Position numbers and translations under genes: made by a program. From contig NZ_MARB01000010.1 in NCBI RefSeq assembly GCF_001715975.1, forward strand, positions 100,004 to 164,003: a DNA stretch of 64,000 nucleotides, read 5' to 3'. The first letter of the stretch is position 1; every line of letters starts with the position of its first letter. Source of the stretch: Candidatus Thiodiazotropha endolucinida. GTDB lineage: Bacteria; Pseudomonadota; Gammaproteobacteria; Chromatiales; Chromatiaceae. Of this stretch, positions 58,047 to 64,000 are shown piece by piece. Under the pieces are notes generated by a model that was given only the letters and a program-made list of their open reading frames with translations, did no database searches and was not told the DNA's origin.

Positions 58047-58143
58047 ATTCACTGTCTTACATAATGTTCACTGGTGTTTGTTTTAAAATTCATGTAATTC
58101 ATCTAACAATCCAGCAACTCAACACTTATTATCGGACAATTCA

Positions 58144-58743
58144 TCAGATATTGTGATTTTTTATTGCACGATTATCAGAAACTGCCTGATTGTTTGATAG
58201 CTCTAGAGATATATCCTTAATACACAACTCAATATCGCTTATCACATCTCGAGTAAAGCCGTATCCCTTATCATATGGATCTTGCACTTCTACACTTTTT
58301 CTTTTTGAAAATGCGCCAATCCATATCGTCTTACTTATACAATCACTATCCATTTTTTTTAGCATATCCAAATTGTATCTATCCATAATTAGAATGATAT
58401 CTGCCCATTTCAAATCAGAAGGCTTGACGGTTTTTGATCTGTGTTCGTACAAATCGTAACCATACTCTTCAAGTATCTGCAGGTATTCAGGCTCACAAGT
58501 TCTGTTCTCTTTCTTATGAAATCCGGCGGACATAATATTATATGTTTCTGATGAAAAATATTTCTTGAGTAAATTTTCGGCGAGTGGACTGCGGTATATA
58601 TTACCGTAACAAAGTACGAGAATATTGTTTCCTTCCCTTTTACTTATGGATTCTCTGCTCTTTTTTCTTGCACGCATTAATATAATGATATGCTGTGCTC
58701 TTCTGATGATAGAGTTGATTATTCTTGTTGCGAAATTATGCAT
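58144..58743 (-). CDS. Low-molecular-weight protein-tyrosine phosphatase-like
   Basis: A 199-residue LMW-PTP (Wzb-like), with about 40 extra basic residues at the N-terminus. The P-loop is LCYGNIYRSP: catalytic Cys, GN and Arg-Ser are kept, but the second Cys of the common CxGNxCRSP is Tyr. The general-acid Asp lies in VQDPYDKG. In capsule loci such phosphatases dephosphorylate the Wzc-type tyrosine kinase, but no such kinase is in this window. It reads in the same direction as the deacetylase before it (21-base gap). Confidence 0.85.
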   Translation of the reverse strand: MHNFATRIINSIIRRAQHIIILMRARKKSRESISKREGNNILVLCYGNIYRSPLAENLLKKYFSSETYNIMSAGFHKKENRTCEPEYLQILEEYGYDLYEHRSKTVKPSDLKWADIILIMDRYNLDMLKKMDSDCISKTIWIGAFSKRKSVEVQDPYDKGYGFTRDVISDIELCIKDISLELSNNQAVSDNRAIKNHNI

Positions 58744-58764
58744 TATCCAGTCTTTTATATCATA

Positions 58765-59616
58765 TTAACCTTTACTCAGTAGTCCATATTTATAAAGTAC
58801 TTCTTCTACAGTGCTAAATTCGAATTGGTTTATCAGGCGTGTAAGCCTTGGCTTAAACTTATTTAAATTTTGATAGTGCCTGAATTCTGAAAGCAGTGAG
58901 GACTTAATCCTTGGCTGGTCAACATCGATTTCCCATGGGTGCATATAAAATATAAAGGGAATATTCTTTTTATTAACCATCCTCAATCCTTGCAGCGTCA
59001 TCCAATAGGGAAAAAGTCTGAAATAACCTCCACCACTGATTGGTAATCTCTTGTTACCAATGCCGACTGTAGAAAGCGGGAATTCAATTATCTCATTTCC
59101 TGAATCTGTACAATATTTATGTGGAACGGTCTCAGCATTGGGGATACCATATCGATCATGAACTATCGGAAAAATACTTGAATCGTAGGTAAACCCGGCC
59201 TCGCACAAAATATCGATTGCCCAGACCGAATCTGCCGTTATTGAGTAGCTTGCGGCTCTGTAGCCATTCACCGGCTTACCAATCAGATCTTCCAGTATAG
59301 ACTTGGACTTAATAGTTTCTTCTTTGAATACCTGCTTTGTCTGGTTATATATTAAGTCATGCCTGTAACCGTGACATGCCACTTCATGGCCTAAATCTGA
59401 AATACGCTTTATTAGCTGATGTTCTCTTTCTGCAACCCATCCCAACACAAAAAAAGTGGCTTTAATATTGTGTTCATCAAAATGCTCTAACAACCAATTA
59501 GTATTTGTATTAACCCTGGAAGGGTATTTATCCCATTCACTTTTATCTATATTTTTTGCAAACGCAGACACCTGATAGTAGTCTTCCACATCTACCGTCA
59601 TCGCATTTACTAACAT
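58765..59616 (-). CDS. XrtA system-type polysaccharide deacetylase
   Basis: A 283-residue CE4 deacetylase of the exosortase-associated subtype (TIGR03006-like). It starts MTVDVEDYYQVSAFA, with the metal-binding Asp pair, then has ATFFVLGWVAEREHQLIKRI, the His pair in EVACHGYRHDL (about 94-104), GYRAASYSI and FYMHPWEID. No signal peptide is evident, as in other members of the subtype. It probably modifies the exopolysaccharide linked to the PEP-CTERM system. Confidence 0.9.
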   Translation of the reverse strand: MLVNAMTVDVEDYYQVSAFAKNIDKSEWDKYPSRVNTNTNWLLEHFDEHNIKATFFVLGWVAEREHQLIKRISDLGHEVACHGYRHDLIYNQTKQVFKEETIKSKSILEDLIGKPVNGYRAASYSITADSVWAIDILCEAGFTYDSSIFPIVHDRYGIPNAETVPHKYCTDSGNEIIEFPLSTVGIGNKRLPISGGGYFRLFPYWMTLQGLRMVNKKNIPFIFYMHPWEIDVDQPRIKSSLLSEFRHYQNLNKFKPRLTRLINQFEFSTVEEVLYKYGLLSKG

Positions 59617-59703
59617 CTGTCAACGCCCGTTTGGATTAAAGTGATTCTGTGGCATGCTATTAAAAACAGAAAGTTTTTTCACTAAGACCATACAATATCT
59701 GAA

Positions 59704-60924
59704 TTAAATTTGATTTAACAGTATCTTATCATAAAGTAATTGTGTCTTTTCTACATTCACATTAATATGAAAATAATCCAGCAATCTTTTATATCCCGCT
59801 TTTCCAAGATTTTCTGCATACTGTTTGTCCTGTAACAGCTTAATAACCAACTCGGCAAGACACTCATGGTCACCAGGCGTGAAAGTTAATCCTGTTTTCT
59901 CATTTACGACGATCTCCGGCACCGCCCCATCAGCAGCCGCGACCAATGGTTTTGAAAGAGACATGGCTTCTATCAGAACTCGTCCAAAAGGCTCGGGTTT
60001 GATGGATGTGTGTAGTACTATCTGCAATATGTTGAGATAATCCGATACATTATTTATATATCCTGTAAATATAATGTTAGATTCTAAATCTAATTCCCTG
60101 ATTAGTACATGTAATCTATCCTTATAATAATTATCCTCTTTAGCTGTATCGCCAATAAGCAGACATACAGTGTTCGGATACTCATCCACGATTTTTCGCA
60201 TTGCCCTGACAGCGACCTCCTGCCCTTTCCACTCCCTGATGTTACCCATCACGCCAATTATTGGTTGATCTTCATTTAAGCCAAGTTTTTCTAGAATATC
60301 CTGATTTGTAATTTTTTCACTAACTGCTTTTGGATCAATACCATTGTGTATAGTTACAATATTCTCATTGGTTACGCCATTTCTTTTCAAAGTCTCAGTC
60401 ACAGACTTGGATATACTTATTATGGCTTTCAGCTTAGCCGCCAATAACCTTGGTATCAGGGGATAACGATCATTGATACCCCGTTCATGTGTTATACACG
60501 GTATTCCTGCCAAGTATGCGCCAATCATCCAATCATTATTCCGTAAAACGGAATTATTCAAGTGTAATAGATCGATATTATTTTTTATTAGAAGTCTTTT
60601 TTTCCTGATACTTGAAACCAACAGGTAACCAAGCAAATTAACTGGTTTCTGTAATATTGTAAAGATAGTTTTCAACCTGGCTAGATACTTGTTGTCTGAG
60701 ACTAAACTTATTGGTTTATATGGCGGTACTATAAGTGTCTTTACACCTGCTTTTTGATATTCTGGTAAAAGAGAGTGTTCGTCATGGAAAACAACCATCG
60801 GATCATATTTTGTTCTATCAAGTCCACTGGTTAGGTACAACAAGCTATAAAACGATCCCCCTACAGTACCGTCTGTATTACCCTCGCAATACATTATTTT
60901 TTTTACATTTCCCATCATTGTCAA
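59704..60924 (-). CDS. Glycosyltransferase family 4
   Basis: A 406-residue GT-B enzyme. It has MYCEGNTDGTVGGSFYSLL at the start, LLHLNNSVLRN and THERGINDRYPLIPRLLA in the acceptor half, and GNIREWKGQEVAVRAMRKI plus KPEPFGRVLIEAMSLSKPLVAAADGAVPEIV in the donor half. It starts four bases after the flippase stop, so the two are co-translated. Confidence 0.87.
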   Translation of the reverse strand: MTMMGNVKKIMYCEGNTDGTVGGSFYSLLYLTSGLDRTKYDPMVVFHDEHSLLPEYQKAGVKTLIVPPYKPISLVSDNKYLARLKTIFTILQKPVNLLGYLLVSSIRKKRLLIKNNIDLLHLNNSVLRNNDWMIGAYLAGIPCITHERGINDRYPLIPRLLAAKLKAIISISKSVTETLKRNGVTNENIVTIHNGIDPKAVSEKITNQDILEKLGLNEDQPIIGVMGNIREWKGQEVAVRAMRKIVDEYPNTVCLLIGDTAKEDNYYKDRLHVLIRELDLESNIIFTGYINNVSDYLNILQIVLHTSIKPEPFGRVLIEAMSLSKPLVAAADGAVPEIVVNEKTGLTFTPGDHECLAELVIKLLQDKQYAENLGKAGYKRLLDYFHINVNVEKTQLLYDKILLNQI

Positions 60925-60928
60925 TCTG

Positions 60929-62485
60929 TTAACTGTTTCTTCTGGAAAATCTGCTCATCATCACTCTATTTAAATAACTCGTGAACAGACTTCTCTCACT
61001 GTTGTTAAAACAAATTAAAAATACAGAAAGAATATATATCGGCAATAATACCAATATCCAAGTGAAAAATATAATCATAGAATCGGTTGCGTAATTTGTA
61101 CTTATATAATAGATAGACCCAGTAAAAGGCAAAGATGCTATAAACGGCAATAGATATACATTCTTTAAATATTTTTTATAATCAAAATTCACTTCTCTTT
61201 TAGTCAAAATTGGAAGTGCTATCACCATAAACAAAGCCTGCGGAATTGCAGTCCCCAATGCAACACCCGCTATTCCCAAGTAGTGGATCAACACTACACT
61301 CAAAGCCAGATTTGATACCGCTTCATATATTCGCAGATTCGCAATTATTTTATGCTTGTTTATTCCATACAATATACTGCTTATGGTTGTATGAGGTACC
61401 GCTATTAAAGTACTGAATGCAAGTATATATAGTACAATTGATGACCGTTCAACATACTCCTCCCCCATCCAAATACCAATAAACATATCGCCCAGCAAGA
61501 AAAATACAATACATATCGGAAGGGCCAGTAGCAGGGAAAATTTACTGCCATTTATAATTAAACTGTCTATGTTTTCTATTTTGCTGCTTGCTTCCAGCTC
61601 ACTTGCCACCGGATTTAAAACACTATTGCTCATCATAATTAAGCGACGGAGATACTCAATTAAATTTCCTGCAATAGCATAAAAGGTAACCGACACAACG
61701 GAAGAGAAGGCGCCAATGACCAACGCATCTGTATAAAATATTGCTTTTTGACCCAGATTGTTTATTAAAACGTATACGCTGTAATTGTATAATTTTTTAA
61801 GAATAGGCAGTTTGGTTTTTAGCGGTGTTCTGGAATAGCGAAACGGGATATTGTTTTTTTCAAGTAAGTGTTTTGAGTAAAAATAGATACTTATGTTATT
61901 TGCAAGCCCGATTATTAACTGTATTAGTGAAAGTGCAATAATTCCATATCCCAAATTCAGGAAATAGAGAATCAGACCCAACCTGACAAATGCAAAGATT
62001 ATTCCAATTTTATTGAATATGTCATACCTTTGAAGACCCATCAAAATGCCATTGAAGACATTGAAAGCTATTGTTTGAGCGATAGTCAGGCCACAAATAA
62101 TTACCACTATGCTTATTGTTGATAGATCTACGTTCTCAACTTCGAAAATATATGGATATGAATAAGAGAAAATAATGGATATCAATAGGCACAGTACTGC
62201 AATTCCACCATACAAAATCAGACCTGAGCTGAGTACCTCATTTAGCTCGTCAATATTCCTTTGAGTTTTATACTTTGACACATAGCGAATGATTGATTCC
62301 CTGACACCAAAATCCAAAAGATACAGATAACCTGTAAACTGCATAACAATTACCCAAACACCGTAGTAAATGTTTCCCAGTTTATGGACGATAAATGGCG
62401 CTAAAAAAAACGATATAACTATATTTACACCGAGATTGGCCCAGTTTGAAAAGATATTCTTGAATAGCTTTTTTTTATCTATCAT
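60929..62485 (-). CDS. Polysaccharide flippase (Wzx-like, MATE/MOP superfamily)
   Basis: A 518-residue membrane protein with 12-14 predicted helices and the family start FKNIFSNWANLGVNIVISFFLAPFIVHKLG. LLDFGVRESIIRYVSKYK is the typical cytoplasmic loop. It would move lipid-linked repeat units across the inner membrane to the polymerase encoded by the broken gene at 49.9-51.1 kb. It lies between two GT4 genes with short gaps. Confidence 0.9.
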   Translation of the reverse strand: MIDKKKLFKNIFSNWANLGVNIVISFFLAPFIVHKLGNIYYGVWVIVMQFTGYLYLLDFGVRESIIRYVSKYKTQRNIDELNEVLSSGLILYGGIAVLCLLISIIFSYSYPYIFEVENVDLSTISIVVIICGLTIAQTIAFNVFNGILMGLQRYDIFNKIGIIFAFVRLGLILYFLNLGYGIIALSLIQLIIGLANNISIYFYSKHLLEKNNIPFRYSRTPLKTKLPILKKLYNYSVYVLINNLGQKAIFYTDALVIGAFSSVVSVTFYAIAGNLIEYLRRLIMMSNSVLNPVASELEASSKIENIDSLIINGSKFSLLLALPICIVFFLLGDMFIGIWMGEEYVERSSIVLYILAFSTLIAVPHTTISSILYGINKHKIIANLRIYEAVSNLALSVVLIHYLGIAGVALGTAIPQALFMVIALPILTKREVNFDYKKYLKNVYLLPFIASLPFTGSIYYISTNYATDSMIIFFTWILVLLPIYILSVFLICFNNSERSLFTSYLNRVMMSRFSRRNS

Positions 62486-62526
62486 TGCAGAAATATTTTA
62501 AAGCAGGATAATCGATAGATGGATTT

Positions 62527-63660
62527 CTATTGTTCGATTGTCTCTATGTATAGTTCCATCATTTTTCTTGCCATTGTTTCTTTTGAAAATATTTCTACAG
62601 CTCTCTGCCTGCTTTGTTTGCCGTGTTTTTCTAAAAGTTCTTCACTCTCCAGATAAATCAGCATTTTTCTTGCTAAATCCGATGGATCAGACACCTCTGA
62701 AAAATAACCGGTTTCACCATCAATAACAATTTCCAACGGACCACCCGCCCTACATGCAATCACAGGAATACCGCAACTCATTGCCTCTACATAAACGTAA
62801 CCGAACGCTTCGAATCTGCTCGGAAGAACAAAACAATCAATCGCGGAATAAAAGCTTGGCATATCACTTAATGAACCCAACTCCCTGATACGATCACTAT
62901 ATTTGGACTGCTCCATTTCGGATTTAAATTTGTTGTAATAGTCGTTCCTATGATTCGGCCCGCAATAGATAAGATATATATTCTTGTTTACTCCCGCTAA
63001 ACTCTCAAATGCCTTGAGTAATGTTAAATGCTCTTTCAACTCAATAAACTGTGCAGCACAACCGAAGACAACCGCATTATCGGGTATATCATTATCCAAA
63101 CGAAATTTAACTCCTTTTTCCTTTGAGTATTTAAAGTACTCAGTATCTATTCCTAAATATATTTTTTTAATTTTTTCAGCAAACCCCTGATCTATCAATA
63201 ATTCATCCGTAGCCTTTGAGATACTGATTATCCTGTCGGCAAGTTGCGATTTTTTATGCCAGTTTTTGGGGTGATTATTCCACTCCAAATTGGATTTAGT
63301 ATAAATATACTTTGAGTTTGTCAGGAGTTTAAAAAAGAATGGTTCGGTAAAAAGAGATTGGTATAAAAATGAATGTACTAAGTCATACTTTCTATTTCTA
63401 ATAATAAATGGACCTTTAATTAGATCCATTAATTTCTCTAATGTAAAACCACGTGTGGGCTGGAGTCTCAGGCGAAACACCTCAAACCCCAAATTCTCAA
63501 TATCCGCCTGAGCTTCATTGCCTGTAGCTAGCGCACCAACCTCGACATCAAAAACATCCGTATCAATAATTGATAAAAGATCGTATAAATTGCGTACCTG
63601 CGAACTATGAATTAATTCACTGATCGTAATCAGAATTTTGTAGCGCCTATTCATTCTCAT
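62527..63660 (-). CDS. Glycosyltransferase family 4
   Basis: A 377-residue GT-B enzyme with ITISELIHSSQVRNLYDLL at the start, YDLVHSFLYQS in the acceptor half, and CAAQFIELKEHLTLLKAFE, VLPSRFEAFGYVYVEAMSCGIPVIACRAGGPLEIV in the donor half. It is the first intact gene of the minus-strand island operon on this side; upstream of it only 228 bases separate it from the group II intron end. Confidence 0.87.
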   Translation of the reverse strand: MRMNRRYKILITISELIHSSQVRNLYDLLSIIDTDVFDVEVGALATGNEAQADIENLGFEVFRLRLQPTRGFTLEKLMDLIKGPFIIRNRKYDLVHSFLYQSLFTEPFFFKLLTNSKYIYTKSNLEWNNHPKNWHKKSQLADRIISISKATDELLIDQGFAEKIKKIYLGIDTEYFKYSKEKGVKFRLDNDIPDNAVVFGCAAQFIELKEHLTLLKAFESLAGVNKNIYLIYCGPNHRNDYYNKFKSEMEQSKYSDRIRELGSLSDMPSFYSAIDCFVLPSRFEAFGYVYVEAMSCGIPVIACRAGGPLEIVIDGETGYFSEVSDPSDLARKMLIYLESEELLEKHGKQSRQRAVEIFSKETMARKMMELYIETIEQ

Positions 63661-63888
63661 TTCCTGCTAACATACTGATTATGCTATACATATTTATTAC
63701 CCATGCAAGTAGCAAAAAAGCTTTCCAAGTATGTCATGATGGTCGAGAAAACAAAAGGATGAGCTAAATAGCCGCCATTTACAGATAAGGACAGAATAAT
63801 AGAGTCGGGAAATAGAATCTTGAGGCCAATACAAGCGAATTTAATATGGAATTGACTACTTATTCGGCTGGTTTTAATTATTTGATGA
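63661..63888. other. Gap between the last GT gene and the intron 3' end
   Basis: This 228-base stretch should hold the leader of the island's minus-strand operon and the 3' exon junction of the group II intron. No coding frame with family similarity and no convincing promoter were seen. Confidence 0.4.
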
Positions 63889-64000
63889 ATCGGGTAAGGG
63901 CGGGTCTCTAACCCGCCCTCCCCACACCACCTAGCATGCGGGTCCGCACTAGGCGGTTCATCAAGCATAGTGAAACTTAATCCATAGCTCCCTGACAGAG
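63889..64000 (-). mobile_element. 3' end of a bacterial group II intron (domains V and VI), partial
   Basis: Read on the minus strand, the sequence has a domain V-like hairpin. ACCGCCTAG (63957-63949) pairs with CTAGGTGGT (63934-63926) with one G-U. An inner TGCG/CGCA stem and a two-base TG bulge follow. Domain VI is a perfect 8-bp hairpin GGGCGGGT/ACCCGCCC (63918-63911 with 63905-63898), then TTACCCGAT, ending in AT at 63889, the expected AY terminus. The intron-encoded reverse transcriptase would lie beyond the right edge of the window. A short frame across 63684-63968 is a by-product of this RNA structure. Confidence 0.8.

Noticed and set aside
63684-63968. 94-residue minus-strand frame at the right edge
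   Set aside because: Its N-terminal half is a translation of group II intron domains V and VI, so it is RNA structure rather than a protein.
1-64000. tRNA, rRNA or CRISPR array
   Set aside because: No cloverleaf, rRNA-like segment or regularly spaced repeats were noticed by eye. A covariance-model scan would be needed to exclude them fully.

Overview
This window comes from a gammaproteobacterial chromosome. The main evidence is the gene order rpsB-tsf-pyrH-frr-uppS-cdsA-dxr-rseP-bamA-skp-lpxD-fabZ-lpxA-lpxB-rnhB-dnaE-accA-tilS, which is the classical gammaproteobacterial order. The two-subunit 2-oxoglutarate:ferredoxin oxidoreductase (korAB) and the exosortase A system suggest a free-living or symbiotic, possibly chemoautotrophic lineage near the sulfur oxidisers. 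That placement is inference. No rRNA, tRNA or CRISPR array was seen.

Layout. 1-3.0 kb: the start of an unidentified gene, then korB and korA, all on the minus strand. 3.2-8.5 kb: a DUF2058 protein, a CHAD protein, and a compact three-gene minus-strand operon. That operon encodes a PPP-type phosphoesterase with an FHA-like N-terminus, a GHKL-fold ATP-binding protein and a second phosphoesterase, and it looks like an uncharacterised phospho-signalling module. 8.6-11.8 kb: trxC, cnoX (ybbN), a DUF123 GIY-YIG-like protein, a universal stress protein, a truncated pentapeptide-repeat ORF and two copies of a 17-bp direct repeat. 11.8-34.2 kb: the large minus-strand cell-envelope, translation and replication cluster. 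Its one unusual member is an exosortase-A-type acyl-CoA ligase between rnhB and lpxB. 34.5-38.0 kb: divergent map-glnD.

From about 38 kb the base composition drops sharply to AT-rich. The rest (38.2-63.7 kb) is a polysaccharide and exosortase A (XrtA) island. All of it reads on the minus strand except a small FN3-type lipoprotein and xrtA itself. It encodes five GT4-like glycosyltransferases, one GT2 enzyme, a flippase, an O-antigen-ligase-type polymerase, two polysaccharide deacetylases, a low-molecular-weight tyrosine phosphatase and two XrtA-associated alpha/beta hydrolases. It also encodes an amide or acyl decoration set: ATP-grasp, DegT aminotransferase, FemAB, asparagine-synthase-like amidotransferase, PaaK/CapK-like ligase and methyltransferase. 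The polymerase gene is broken by one in-frame TGA and one single-base frameshift, yet the reading frame is otherwise intact. No priming glycosyltransferase, Wza/Wzc-type exporter, PrsK/PrsR regulator or PEP-CTERM substrate is visible here. They may lie beyond the right edge, where the 3' end of a group II intron (domains V and VI) borders the island.

How the parts fit. The envelope operon supplies lipid A, outer-membrane assembly, undecaprenyl-PP and CDP-DAG. The island would build, modify, flip and polymerise an exopolysaccharide and process PEP-CTERM proteins at the inner membrane. The exosortase-type acyl-CoA ligase at 18.5 kb links the two regions functionally although it lies more than 30 kb from xrtA.
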